NCBI RefSeq assembly: GCF_001427795.1
Contig: NZ_LMHJ01000002.1
Span: 124,001-188,000 of the forward strand
Direction of reading: 5' to 3'
DNA: 64,000 bases
From: Nocardioides sp. Root682
GTDB taxonomy: Bacteria > Actinomycetota > Actinomycetes > Propionibacteriales > Nocardioidaceae
A program made the position numbers and the translations under genes. Of this stretch, positions 34,709 through 43,496 are shown piece by piece. Under the pieces are notes generated by a model. That model worked only from the letters and a program-made list of their open reading frames with translations, searched no databases and was not told where the DNA came from. The stretch's first letter is position 1. Each line of letters begins with the position of its first letter.

Positions 34709-36199
34709 GTGGAACGGATCGACCCCGACGAGCTCGCCATCACCGTCAAGGTGCTCAAGCAGCTCCACCAGCTGCCGCCCGAGCACCCGGACGTGACGAC
34801 GGTCAAGCGCGCGGCGTCGCACATGTACAAGGCGCTCAAGCAGACCCGCCGCCTGCTGAAGCGCGAGGCCGAGGCCGCGGCCGACCGCGCGATCATCGAG
34901 TCCACCGCGACCGGTTCCGCGATGCGGATCGACGACGAGACCGCCGGCATCCCGCTGGTCTCGACCGCGAAGGGCGCCTTCGCCGGCGAGCTGCTCAAGG
35001 CGCGTGGCTGCTACATCTGCAAGCAGGACTTCACCCTGGTCGACGCGTTCTACCACTGGCTGTGCCCCGACTGCGCGGCCATGAGCCACGCCAAGCGGGA
35101 CCAGCGCACCGACCTCACCGGCAAGCGGGCGTTGCTGACGGGTGGCCGCGCGAAGATCGGCATGTACATCGCGCTGCGCCTGCTCCGCGACGGCGCGCAC
35201 ACCACGATCACGACCCGGTTCCCGAAGGACGCCGTACGGCGCTTCGCCTCGATGGAGGACGCCGACGACTGGCTGCACCGGCTGAAGGTCGTGGGCATCG
35301 ACCTGCGCGACCCCACGCAGGTGATCGCGCTGACCGAGGACGTCGCGGCCGACGGTCCGCTCGACATCCTGATCAACAACGCCTGCCAGACGGTACGACG
35401 CTCACCGGGCTCCTACTCGCACCTGGTCGAGGGCGAGCTCGCGCCTGTCCAGGCACCGCTGGGGCGCGAGCTGCCGGAGATGGTGACCTTCGACCGGATC
35501 TCCGAAGCGCACCCGGCGGCCATCGCGGGTGCGCTCGAGGCGCACGCCGTGGCGCACCACGACGGGGAGTCGGTCGAGGCCGCCATGGCCGCGCAGAACG
35601 CTGCGTCGCTGACGTCGCTGGCCCTCTCGGCCGGGCACGCCTCGCTGGAGCGGCACCTCGCCGGCACCGCGGTCGACGCGGGCGGCCTGCTGCCCGACAC
35701 CCAGACCAACAACTCGTGGACCCAGGTCGTCGACGAGGTCGACCCGCTGGAGCTGCTCGAGGTGCAGTTCTGCAACTCGATCGCGCCGTTCCTGCTGGTC
35801 TCGCGCCTGCGGCCCTCGATGCGGGCGGCCGTGGCAGCGGGCGCCCGTCGCGCGTACGTCGTGAACGTGTCGGCCATGGAGGGCCAGTTCTCCCGGCGCT
35901 ACAAGGGTCCCGGCCACCCGCACACCAACATGGCCAAGGCCGCGCTGAACATGATGACCCGCACCAGTGCGGGGGAGATGTTCGAGACCGACCAGATCCT
36001 GATGACGGCCGTTGACACCGGCTGGATCACCGACGAGCGCCCGCACCAGGAGAAGCTGCGGATCGCCGCCGAGGGCTGGCACGCGCCGCTCGACCTGGTT
36101 GACGGTGCGGCCCGCGTCTACGACCCGATCGTGCGCGGCGAGGCCGGCGAGGACATGTTCGGCTGCTTCGTGAAGGACTACGCGCCGTCCCCCTGGTGA
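34709..36199 (+). CDS. SDR-family oxidoreductase with N-terminal zinc ribbon, lacking the usual catalytic Tyr
   Basis: 496 residues from a GTG 26 nt after the 2Fe-2S gene. A helical N-terminus (1-95) is followed by a zinc ribbon with C101, C104, C119 and C122 (CYICKQ; LCPDC). An SDR Rossmann domain comes next: LLTGGRAKIGMYIALRLL (TGxxxxIG), DLRDPTQV, ILINNACQT, VVNVSAMEGQF. Where SDRs have YxxxK, this protein has TNMAK, so the Lys is kept but the Tyr is Thr. An insertion of about 120 residues lies between NNACQT and the NVSAMEG strand. The substrate is unknown; the zinc ribbon suggests a protein or nucleic-acid partner. Confidence 0.8.
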   Translation: MERIDPDELAITVKVLKQLHQLPPEHPDVTTVKRAASHMYKALKQTRRLLKREAEAAADRAIIESTATGSAMRIDDETAGIPLVSTAKGAFAGELLKARGCYICKQDFTLVDAFYHWLCPDCAAMSHAKRDQRTDLTGKRALLTGGRAKIGMYIALRLLRDGAHTTITTRFPKDAVRRFASMEDADDWLHRLKVVGIDLRDPTQVIALTEDVAADGPLDILINNACQTVRRSPGSYSHLVEGELAPVQAPLGRELPEMVTFDRISEAHPAAIAGALEAHAVAHHDGESVEAAMAAQNAASLTSLALSAGHASLERHLAGTAVDAGGLLPDTQTNNSWTQVVDEVDPLELLEVQFCNSIAPFLLVSRLRPSMRAAVAAGARRAYVVNVSAMEGQFSRRYKGPGHPHTNMAKAALNMMTRTSAGEMFETDQILMTAVDTGWITDERPHQEKLRIAAEGWHAPLDLVDGAARVYDPIVRGEAGEDMFGCFVKDYAPSPW

Positions 36200-36201
36200 A
36201 A

Positions 36202-36240
36202 TGGTCTCGAGACGGTTGCTGCGCAACCTCCTCGACCAAC
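36202..36240. repeat. REP-like imperfect palindrome after the SDR gene
   Basis: A perfect inner stem GGTTGC/GCAACC (36214-36219 and 36223-36228, loop TGC) lies within an outer imperfect pair TGGTCTCGAGA and CCTCGACCAAC. It begins 3 nt after the SDR stop. I recall similar TCTCGAGAC...CTCCTCGACCA elements scattered between genes in Nocardioides genomes. It is the only copy seen here. Confidence 0.5.
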
Positions 36241-36260
36241 GGCCTGAGTAGGGTCGCTGC

Positions 36261-36740
36261 ATGAGCCGCGACATGGTCGACGCGTACGTCGAGCGCCTGC
36301 TGGAGGAGTTCACGGGCAACGAGTCCCTGAGCCGCGACGACCAGGGCGGCTTCCCGTTCCGCCACAAGGACTGCGCCTACACGGTCCGTGTCGTTGGTCC
36401 CGACGAGCGGCCCGCGGTGCGGGTCTGGTCGATCGCCGTCACCGAGGTCGAGAAGACCCCGGACCTGCTCGACTTCCTCAACGAGATCAACCAGCGGCTG
36501 CTGCACTCCCGCGTCTACTGGACCGAGAAGGCGGTCGTCTTCGAGGACGCCGTCTCCGGACTCGCGCTCAACAAGGGCACCCTGGAGTCGTCCCTGACCG
36601 ACGTGATGGAGGCCAGCAACTTCTTCGCCCGGCAGCTGGCCGAGAAGTTCGGCGGCAAGCTGACCGTCGAACCGGCCTCCGCCGACGGCGCGAAGGACCC
36701 GTCGGCAGAGCCCGCCGCGGGTGACGGGATGTACCTGTAG
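36261..36740 (+). CDS. YbjN-domain protein
   Basis: 159 residues. The fold pattern is that of the YbjN/type III chaperone-like family: an N-terminal helix (DMVDAYVERLLEEF), antiparallel strands (YTVRVVGPDERPAVRVWSIAVTEVEKTPDLLDFLNEIN), then EDAVSGLALNKGTLESSLTDVMEASNFFARQLAEKFGG. The C-terminal 25 residues are a disordered Ala/Asp tail. Such proteins are thought to be chaperone- or sensor-like, with no known reaction. It is a single-gene unit converging on the flavodoxin gene across 12 nt. Confidence 0.8.
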   Translation: MSRDMVDAYVERLLEEFTGNESLSRDDQGGFPFRHKDCAYTVRVVGPDERPAVRVWSIAVTEVEKTPDLLDFLNEINQRLLHSRVYWTEKAVVFEDAVSGLALNKGTLESSLTDVMEASNFFARQLAEKFGGKLTVEPASADGAKDPSAEPAAGDGMYL

Positions 36741-36752
36741 CCAGCTGGCGAG

Positions 36753-37301
36753 TCAGGCGGCGGCGAGGTCGTCGCGGCAGGCCGCGCCCATCATCTGGCC
36801 CCAGCGCTCGGCGCGGGCGACCTCACCCTCGCGAAGGGGCCCGCTGGTCTCGTCGACCATGAAGGCGACCGGCTTGCGCAGCAGCCGGAAGCCGCGGCGG
36901 CGCAGCAGGCGGGCGGCGGTCACGCCAGCCGCGAGGCGGAGTCGACGGACGCGGGTGACCCGCGTGTCGAAGACCACCACGCGCTCCGTGCCGAACCGGC
37001 CGGGGGTCACGCCGGCGATCCAGTCACGCAGCCCGATGGCGACCCTGCCCGAGGGTGCTCCCCTGCGCGCGGCGTCGACCCTGGTCTCTCGGCGGCTCAG
37101 CGTGAAGGTGTGGGTCGGAGCGCCGACGGCGAGCAGGTCGACCTTCATCGGGCCGGAAGCGGCCAGCGAAGTGACGGGCACGGCGTGGGCCTCGAACCCG
37201 GCGCGCTCCAACCCGCGTGCGATCGCCTCGGCCACGTGGGCGGTGTTGTCGAACATCGACTCGTAGACCACGAGAGCACTGCGGTCGGCGCCGGCCTTCA
37301 T
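36753..37301 (-). CDS. flavodoxin-like protein
   Basis: 182 residues. The N-terminus YESMFDNTAHVAEAIARGL is the FMN phosphate-binding loop of flavodoxins (usual T/S-x-T-G-N-T), and VDLLAVGAPTHTF is the second FMN-contact strand. It lacks a cofactor-partner domain, so it is probably a small electron carrier or quinone-reductase relative. Its ATG overlaps the stop of the universal stress protein (ATGA), making it the last gene of the cydA-cydB-cydDC-usp-usp operon. Part of the putative DevR regulon by position. Confidence 0.85.
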   Translation of the reverse strand: MKAGADRSALVVYESMFDNTAHVAEAIARGLERAGFEAHAVPVTSLAASGPMKVDLLAVGAPTHTFTLSRRETRVDAARRGAPSGRVAIGLRDWIAGVTPGRFGTERVVVFDTRVTRVRRLRLAAGVTAARLLRRRGFRLLRKPVAFMVDETSGPLREGEVARAERWGQMMGAACRDDLAAA

Positions 37302-38143
37302 CGGACGCTGCTCTCCCGTTCCTCGGGTACGACGCTGACCGTGGTGTGCGCGCGCTCCACGACCGCGGTGGCGATCGAGCCCTTGACCAGTCGACTGACG
37401 GTGTCCAGCGGATGCCGGCCCACCACGACGAGGTCCCAGGCGGCGGTGTGACCCCCGATCACGTCGTCGACCAGTCCGTGGGTGACCCGGAGGGAGATGG
37501 GGACGTCGGGATACTTCTCCGCGAAGCCGGCGATCGACTCCGCGAGCAGGCGGTGCGGGTCGTCACCGACGCCGAGGTCGGCTGCTTCGAGGGAGACGTT
37601 CCGTTCTCCTGCCACCGCCGCGACCACGTCCCAGATGCAGTGGACGACGGTCAGGGGCATGCGGCGCATCGAGGCCATCTCGAAGGCGAACTCGATGACG
37701 GCGCGCGACTCGGCGGTTCCGTCCGCTGCGACCAGGACGCCGCGACCGCGGTGGCCGTCGGCGTGCGGCCGGCACACGATCACCGGGCACATGGCGAGCT
37801 TGCTCACCGTGGCGGCGACGGAGCCGAGAAGCATGCTCTTGACGGCTCCGCGACCGCGGGAGCCCATGACCATCAGGTGTGCCTCGCGCGACAGCTCGAC
37901 CAGGATGGCTCGCGGATCACCGGCAGCCGTCAGCGCGACCACGTCGAGCCCGGGGACCGTGACGGTCGTCAGACGAACGGCGTCGTGGTTGATCCGGTGG
38001 ACGTTCTCTCCGTCGGCAGTGACCACGACCAGCGGTCGACGTTCGAGATGGGCCTGTTCGGCTGCCCAGACGACAGCGCGCTCGGCGTGCTTGGAACCGT
38101 CGGCGGCAACGACGATGCTGCCCGGTCGGATCGTGCGCTTCAT
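37298..38143 (-). CDS. universal stress protein, two tandem UspA domains (second of pair)
   Basis: 281 residues with two UspA domains. The first begins SIVVAADGSKHAERAVVWAAEQA and has VMGSRGRGAVKSMLLGSVAATVSKLAMCPVIVCR (ATP-binding G-x2-G-x9-G-S pattern). The second begins GVLVAADGTAESRAVIEFAFEMA and ends VVVGRHPLDTVSRLVKGSIATAVVERAHTTVSVV. Tandem UspA proteins of this length are hallmark DevR targets in mycobacteria and bind ATP under non-growing or low-oxygen conditions. It lies 9 nt after its paralogue and overlaps the flavodoxin gene. Confidence 0.93.
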   Translation of the reverse strand: MKRTIRPGSIVVAADGSKHAERAVVWAAEQAHLERRPLVVVTADGENVHRINHDAVRLTTVTVPGLDVVALTAAGDPRAILVELSREAHLMVMGSRGRGAVKSMLLGSVAATVSKLAMCPVIVCRPHADGHRGRGVLVAADGTAESRAVIEFAFEMASMRRMPLTVVHCIWDVVAAVAGERNVSLEAADLGVGDDPHRLLAESIAGFAEKYPDVPISLRVTHGLVDDVIGGHTAAWDLVVVGRHPLDTVSRLVKGSIATAVVERAHTTVSVVPEERESSVR

Positions 38144-38152
38144 CTCGATCCC

Positions 38153-39064
38153 TCAGCTCTCGGGACGGGGTTCGGACTGCGGGACGACGGCGACGGTGGT
38201 GTGGGCCCGTTCGACCACGGCGGTCGCCACCGCGCCGGTGAGGAACTGGAAGACGGTGTCGACCGGGTGCCGGCCCACGACCACGAGGTTCCAGGCGCCG
38301 GTGTTCCGGGCCAGGTACACCTCCGCGATCCCGCTCGCCAGGCGGAGGTCGACGTCGACCTCGGGGAACTTGGTGGACATGCCGGCGACGCTCTCGGAGA
38401 GCAGGAGGCGGTGTTCCTCCCAGCTGCGTGCCGGGGAGCTCTCCCCGACGACGCCGGCAGCGACGCCGATCTCGGGACCGACGCAATGGACCACGGTCAG
38501 CGGGAGTCCCAGCAACGAGGCCTGGTGGAAGGCGAACTCGATGACGGGCAGGGACTCCGGGGTGCCGTCCGCTCCGACCAGGACGCCCTGGTCGGGCGTC
38601 CGGTCCGAGGAGACAGGGCGGCAGACGATGACGGGACAGCTCGCGTCGCGGCTCACCGCGGCGCTGACCGAGCCCAGCACCTTGCTCCTGAACGCGCCAC
38701 GGCCGCGGGAGCCCAGGACGAGGAGGTGGACGTTGCTCGACAGGTCGACGAGCGCCTGCCGCGGGTCACCGGTCAGCACGGTTGCCTCGGCCCGCAGTCC
38801 CGGCCGCAGTCGGCGTACCAGGGCGAGAGCCTGGTCGGCCACCACCCGGCCGTACTCGACGAGCTCGTGGGGCTGGTAGGCGTAGGCGGCACCCATGCCT
38901 GCCCACGCGATCGCAGGGACCCCGGGCGTGCCGATCGCGGTCACCACGGCCAGCGGTCGCCGCTCCAGGTAGGCCTGTTCGGCAGCCCAGTGCACTGCGC
39001 GATGGGCGTCGTCGGAGCCGTCGGTCGCGACGACGATGCTGCTGGGATCGATGGTCGTCTTCAT
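38153..39064 (-). CDS. universal stress protein, two tandem UspA domains (first of pair)
   Basis: 303 residues. ATG at 39064 overlaps the cydDC stop (ATGA). Domain 1 starts SIVVATDGSDDAHRAVHWAAEQA with VLGSRGRGAFRSKVLGSVSAAVSRDASCPVIVCR; domain 2 starts GVLVGADGTPESLPVIEFAFHQA and ends with GRHPVDTVFQFLTGAVATAVVERAHTTVAVV. It is a close paralogue of the next gene. A DevR-like box lies about 60 nt upstream, inside the 3' end of cydDC, so the usp-usp-flavodoxin part probably also has its own promoter. Confidence 0.93.
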   Translation of the reverse strand: MKTTIDPSSIVVATDGSDDAHRAVHWAAEQAYLERRPLAVVTAIGTPGVPAIAWAGMGAAYAYQPHELVEYGRVVADQALALVRRLRPGLRAEATVLTGDPRQALVDLSSNVHLLVLGSRGRGAFRSKVLGSVSAAVSRDASCPVIVCRPVSSDRTPDQGVLVGADGTPESLPVIEFAFHQASLLGLPLTVVHCVGPEIGVAAGVVGESSPARSWEEHRLLLSESVAGMSTKFPEVDVDLRLASGIAEVYLARNTGAWNLVVVGRHPVDTVFQFLTGAVATAVVERAHTTVAVVPQSEPRPES

Positions 39065-42000
39065 GACTCCACCTTCCGCCCGAGCAGCCTCGATCCGGCA
39101 CGGGCCGAGGCCCCAGAAGTGTCGGGACCTTCGGCCCCTTCGTTGTTCGTCCGGGGCTGGAGGGTGACGGTGCGGTCCACCAGGTCCAGGCCCGCCGTGC
39201 CGTGCGTGATCCACAGCACCGACCTGGTCCGGTCACCGCCCAGGACCTCCTCGGCGAGCGCCACCGCGGTGGCGTGGTCGAGGTGTGCGGTCGGCTCGTC
39301 GAGCACCAGCACGGGCTGGTCAGCGAGCAGGGACCGGGCGATCCCGAGCCGGGCCCGTTCGCCACCGGAGACCGAGGCATGGCCCTCGCCCAGCCAGGTG
39401 TCGAGGCCGTCGGGCAGGGTGTCGAGCCAGTCACCCAGGTGCGCCCGACGGAGTGCGTGCTCGACCTCGACGTCACTCGCTCCGGGTCTCGCCAGTCGCA
39501 CGTTCTCGACCAGGGTCGTCGCGAAGACGTGGGGATGGTCGTCGACGAGGCCGACCCGGCGTCGGATGTCATCGAGCCCGACGTACGTCGTGAGCGACCC
39601 ACCCACACGTGCTTCCCCCGCAGTGGGATCCAGGAACCGCAGCAACACCGCGGCGAGGGTGCTCTTGCCGGATCCGGAGGCGCCGACCACGGCCACCCTC
39701 TCGCCCTGGCTGAGGTCGAACGACACCGGACTGGTGAGCGGTGCGCGCAGGTCCCATCGTGCGCTGAGGTCGCGCACGGTGACGTCGTTCGCGCGCGGCG
39801 ACGCCAGGCCCGGGATGTCCAGCACGGCCGGCTCGGTCCGCTCGAGGGCTTCGAGTCGTGCGCTCGCCGCCTTCGTACGGGTCGCGAGGACGCCGGCCTC
39901 GGCGCAGGGCAGGGCGACCTCGAGGAGAGCGAGGGGAAGCAGGACCAGCAGCGCCATGACCGGTCCGGACAGGTCGCCTGAGGCGACCTCGTCGACGGTC
40001 AGCGTCGCGATCGCGGCCATCGCGAAGCCGCCAGCGAGCAGCACCAGAGCCCGCGCGGCAGCCAGCCAGCCGGCGGCCACCGTCGCGGTCGCGCCGATCC
40101 GGGAGCTGGTCAGGGCAATGGCGTCAACAGTGGGCAGGATCCGCTGCCACATCCGCAGCTCGTCGGCCACCTGGACGGCCTCGACGACTTCGCGTGACAG
40201 CTCCGCCCGCAGCCCGACAAGCTCGCGCTCCGACGTGCGCGACCCGCGGCGGGCCAGCAGGTGCGCCGCGCCAGCGAGCAGCGAGAACGCGCCGATGACC
40301 AGGCCGCTTGCCGGGTGGAGCAGCGCGGCGATCGACATGGCGCCGAGGGCGACCAGGACGAACTGCACGAGGGGCATCCGGACCCGGAGCTGCCGGTCCA
40401 CGACGCTGTCGACGTCGTCGACGACCGAGCTGAGCAGGTCTCCCCGCCGCCGTCCCAGTCGGCCCGGCACCAGCGGCACCAGGGCGTCGTACACCTCGAC
40501 CCGGCGGCGGGCGAGCAGCCGCAGTGCGGCATCGTGCGCGCGGAGGCGTTCGACGTACCGCAGGACCGGGCGGGCCAGGCCGAAGGCGCGTACGCCGACG
40601 ACGGCGACCAGCAACGTCAGGACGGCGGGTCGGGTCGAGGCCTGCACGATCAGCCAGCCCGCGGTGGCGGTGAGCGCGACGCCGGACGCCGAGGCCAGGG
40701 CGCCCAGGACGGTCGCCCCGGCGAACCGGGTGCGTTCCTCGCGCAGGGGAGGGGGCGTGCCAGACGGAAGGTCGGACGGCCGCGGGACCGCCGACGCCGG
40801 GTTGCCGGCGGATGCACCTCGCGCCACGGGCGCGCCGGCGGGGACAGGGACCGCCGCAGGGAGGGCGATCCGATGATCGGCGAGCGCGACCAGACGGGGC
40901 TGGTGCGCCACCACGATCACGCCGCTACGGCGCCCCAGCGCCACGATCGTGTCGGCGATGACCTGTTCGGTCAGCTCGTCGAGGTGGGCCGTGGGCTCGT
41001 CCAGCAGCACCCATGGCCGGTCGGCCAGCACGACACGCGCAAGAGCGAGCCGCGCCCGCTCGCCCGCGGACAGGGTTGTGCCGTCCTCGCCGAGAGGCGC
41101 TGCGAGTCCGCCGGGCAGCTCGCGGATCCGCACCTCCAGGGCGACCTCGCGCAGGACGGTCCACAGGTCGTCGTCGGTTGCATCCGGGCGGGCCAGGCGG
41201 AGGTTGTCGGCGATGGAGCCGGTGAGGAACTGGGGCTGCTGGGGCAGCCAGGCGACCTGGGCCTGCCAGGCCGGTCCGCCGACGGCGTGGCCACCGGACG
41301 CGACCAGTCCCGAGTCGAGGGGGAGCAGGCCGGCGATCGCGGCCAGCAGCGTCGACTTCCCGCACCCCGACGGGCCGGTCAGCGTCGTGACGCCACGGGC
41401 GGGGATCAGGGCGGACACGTCGTGCACGGCCGGCACGGTGCGCCCGGGGAAGGTGAGGGTGACCCGGTCCAGCAGCAGCGGGACCCCGCGCGGTGCGGCC
41501 ACATCGGTCCGTGCGCCCTCCGGGGCGTCGAGCAGCTCGTGAGCGGCTGCGAAGGTGGCAGCGCCTTCGGCGGCAGCGTGGAACTCGGCGCCGACGCGGC
41601 GCAGCGGCCAGAACGCCTCAGGCGCCAGGAGCAGTACGACGAGCGCGGTGTGCAGGCCGAGCGAGCCCGACGCCAGCCGGACGCCGACCGTGACGGCGAC
41701 CAGGGCGACCGACAGGGTCGCGACCAGCTCGAGCACGGCCGAGGACGCGAAGGCGATGCGCAGCGTGCGCAGCGAGGCACGGCGATAACGGTCGGTCACC
41801 TCGGCGATCCGCGCCGACTGGGCCCGGGCCCGCCGATGCGCGACCAGGGTCGGCAGCCCGCGGACGACGTCGAGGAAGTGGCCCGACAGCGAGGCCATCG
41901 CCTGCCACTGTTCCTCGGCGCGGTCGCGCGTGGCGAGCCCGACCAGCGCACCGAACACCGGCACCAGCGGCAGGGTGCAGACGACGATCAGGGCGCTCAG

Positions 42001-42462
42001 CAGGTCCTGGGTGGCGATGGCCACCACCGTCAGCGGTGGAAGCACGGTCGCGACGACCAACGCAGGGACGTAGCGGGTCAGGTAGGGCTCGGCGGCGGCC
42101 ACTCCGCGCGTGGCGAGCACCGCGACCTCGCCCGGGGACACGTCGGTGCTCGATCCGCGGGGCCGGTCCAGGGTCGCGCGGACCAGGCGGTGGCGCAGCA
42201 CCGTCGCCACCACCATTGCGGCGCGCGCGGCGAACAGGTCGCTCACGGCTCCGACGAGGCCGCGCAGGGCGAGGAGACCCACCGTGGCGAGTGCCCAGCC
42301 GAGCAACGGTTGGTCACGCAGCACGGCGATCACCACGCCGGTGACCACCCAGGCCTGCACGATGACCAGCCCGCCCCCGACCACGCCGGCGGCGACGACG
42401 CCGCTGAGGCTCCCGCGAGCCGGGGCCAGCAGCCGCCGTACCCGCGGGTCGCTCGGCCTCAT
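39061..42462 (-). CDS. cydDC: fused CydDC ABC transporter (cytochrome bd assembly)
   Basis: 1,133 residues: two complete ABC half-transporters in one chain. The N-terminal CydD-like half has about six helices, Walker A GPSGCGKST (about 364-372), signature LSAGERARLALARV and Walker B WVLLDEPTAHLD. The C-terminal CydC-like half has another six-helix domain, Walker A GASGSGKST (about 925-933), signature VSGGERARLGIA and VLVLDEPTAHLD. CydDC exports thiols/moves haem needed to mature bd oxidase. The ATG overlaps the cydB stop. The last 30 residues are low-complexity (Gly/Ala/Ser) and their coding DNA contains a DevR-like box that serves the downstream usp gene. Confidence 0.95.
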   Translation of the reverse strand: MRPSDPRVRRLLAPARGSLSGVVAAGVVGGGLVIVQAWVVTGVVIAVLRDQPLLGWALATVGLLALRGLVGAVSDLFAARAAMVVATVLRHRLVRATLDRPRGSSTDVSPGEVAVLATRGVAAAEPYLTRYVPALVVATVLPPLTVVAIATQDLLSALIVVCTLPLVPVFGALVGLATRDRAEEQWQAMASLSGHFLDVVRGLPTLVAHRRARAQSARIAEVTDRYRRASLRTLRIAFASSAVLELVATLSVALVAVTVGVRLASGSLGLHTALVVLLLAPEAFWPLRRVGAEFHAAAEGAATFAAAHELLDAPEGARTDVAAPRGVPLLLDRVTLTFPGRTVPAVHDVSALIPARGVTTLTGPSGCGKSTLLAAIAGLLPLDSGLVASGGHAVGGPAWQAQVAWLPQQPQFLTGSIADNLRLARPDATDDDLWTVLREVALEVRIRELPGGLAAPLGEDGTTLSAGERARLALARVVLADRPWVLLDEPTAHLDELTEQVIADTIVALGRRSGVIVVAHQPRLVALADHRIALPAAVPVPAGAPVARGASAGNPASAVPRPSDLPSGTPPPLREERTRFAGATVLGALASASGVALTATAGWLIVQASTRPAVLTLLVAVVGVRAFGLARPVLRYVERLRAHDAALRLLARRRVEVYDALVPLVPGRLGRRRGDLLSSVVDDVDSVVDRQLRVRMPLVQFVLVALGAMSIAALLHPASGLVIGAFSLLAGAAHLLARRGSRTSERELVGLRAELSREVVEAVQVADELRMWQRILPTVDAIALTSSRIGATATVAAGWLAAARALVLLAGGFAMAAIATLTVDEVASGDLSGPVMALLVLLPLALLEVALPCAEAGVLATRTKAASARLEALERTEPAVLDIPGLASPRANDVTVRDLSARWDLRAPLTSPVSFDLSQGERVAVVGASGSGKSTLAAVLLRFLDPTAGEARVGGSLTTYVGLDDIRRRVGLVDDHPHVFATTLVENVRLARPGASDVEVEHALRRAHLGDWLDTLPDGLDTWLGEGHASVSGGERARLGIARSLLADQPVLVLDEPTAHLDHATAVALAEEVLGGDRTRSVLWITHGTAGLDLVDRTVTLQPRTNNEGAEGPDTSGASARAGSRLLGRKVES
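39124..39137. promoter_or_regulatory. DevR-like box inside the 3' end of cydDC, upstream of usp
   Basis: GGGACCTTCGGCCC, the full 14-base consensus of the island. It is 60 nt upstream of the ATG of the first usp gene on the minus strand, within the codons for the low-complexity C-terminal tail of CydDC. Confidence 0.65.
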
Positions 42463-43481
42463 CGGACCGGCGTGGTCGCCGGGACAGCAGTCGGGATGTG
42501 GTGCACGGCGATGCGCTTGCGGAACACCCAGTAGGTCCACGACTGGTAGGCGAGGACGACCGGCGTGAAGACCACGGCCACGATCGTCATGATCCGCAGC
42601 GTGTACGACGTCGCGGCCGCGTTGGTCGTGGTCAGGCTCGTCCCGCCGGCCAGCGTGCTCGGCATGACGTCGGGGAACAGGGCCAGGAACAGGCCGGCAA
42701 CGGCGAGGCCGATCGCGAGGAAGGTGCCCAGGAAGGCCCAGCCCTCCCGTCGGGCCTGCGCGAAGAGACCGGCGCTGACGAGGCACACCGCGGCCGCTCC
42801 GAAGGCGATGGCGGAGCTGACGGTGCCGGTCTGCTGCTGGGTCCATCCGAGGAAGACCACGGCGAGCAGTGCCGTCACGGCCACTGCAGGTACGGCGAGG
42901 CGGCGGGCGCGGTGGCGGATCTCGCCATCGGTCTTCAACGCGATGAAGAGCGCGCCGTGGGTCAGGAAGAGGCCGAGCATGGTGAGACCGCCGAGCAGCG
43001 CGTACGGGTTCAACAGGTTGAAGAACCCGCCGGCGTACTCGAGGTCGCTGTCGATCGGGACGCCGCGCAGGATGTTCGCGAACGCCACTCCCCACAACAG
43101 GGACGGGACGAACGAGCCGACGATGATGGCCAGGTCCCAGCGGGCACGCCAGCCGTCGTCGTCGCGCTTGGCGCGGTACTCGAAGGCGAGCCCCCGGAAG
43201 ATCAGTGCGACGAGAATCAGCAGCAGGGGCAGGTAGAACCCGCTGAACAAGGTGGCGTACCACTCGGGGAACGCGGCGAACGTGGCGCCGCCGGCGACCA
43301 GCAGCCACACCTCGTTGCCGTCCCAGACGGGGCCGATGGTGTTGATCATGACCCGGCGCTCGGTGTCGTCGCGGGCCAGGACCGGCAGCAGCATGCCGAC
43401 CCCGAAGTCGAAGCCCTCGAGAGTGAAGTACCCGATCCACAGGACGGCGATCAGGATGAACCAGATGGTGGTGAGTTCCAT
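42459..43481 (-). CDS. cydB: cytochrome bd oxidase subunit II
   Basis: 340 residues with about eight to nine helices. Diagnostic N-terminus LTTIWFILIAVLWIGYFTLEGFDFGVGMLLP, then GPVWDGNEVWLLVAGGATFAAFPEWYAT and YALLGGLTMLGLFLTHGALF. It partners CydA in the high-affinity quinol oxidase used at low oxygen. It lies 15 nt after cydA and its stop overlaps the cydDC start. The C-terminus ends VHHIPTAVPATTP. Confidence 0.96.
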   Translation of the reverse strand: MELTTIWFILIAVLWIGYFTLEGFDFGVGMLLPVLARDDTERRVMINTIGPVWDGNEVWLLVAGGATFAAFPEWYATLFSGFYLPLLLILVALIFRGLAFEYRAKRDDDGWRARWDLAIIVGSFVPSLLWGVAFANILRGVPIDSDLEYAGGFFNLLNPYALLGGLTMLGLFLTHGALFIALKTDGEIRHRARRLAVPAVAVTALLAVVFLGWTQQQTGTVSSAIAFGAAAVCLVSAGLFAQARREGWAFLGTFLAIGLAVAGLFLALFPDVMPSTLAGGTSLTTTNAAATSYTLRIMTIVAVVFTPVVLAYQSWTYWVFRKRIAVHHIPTAVPATTPVR

Positions 43482-43496
43482 GGTGATGTCCTCGGG

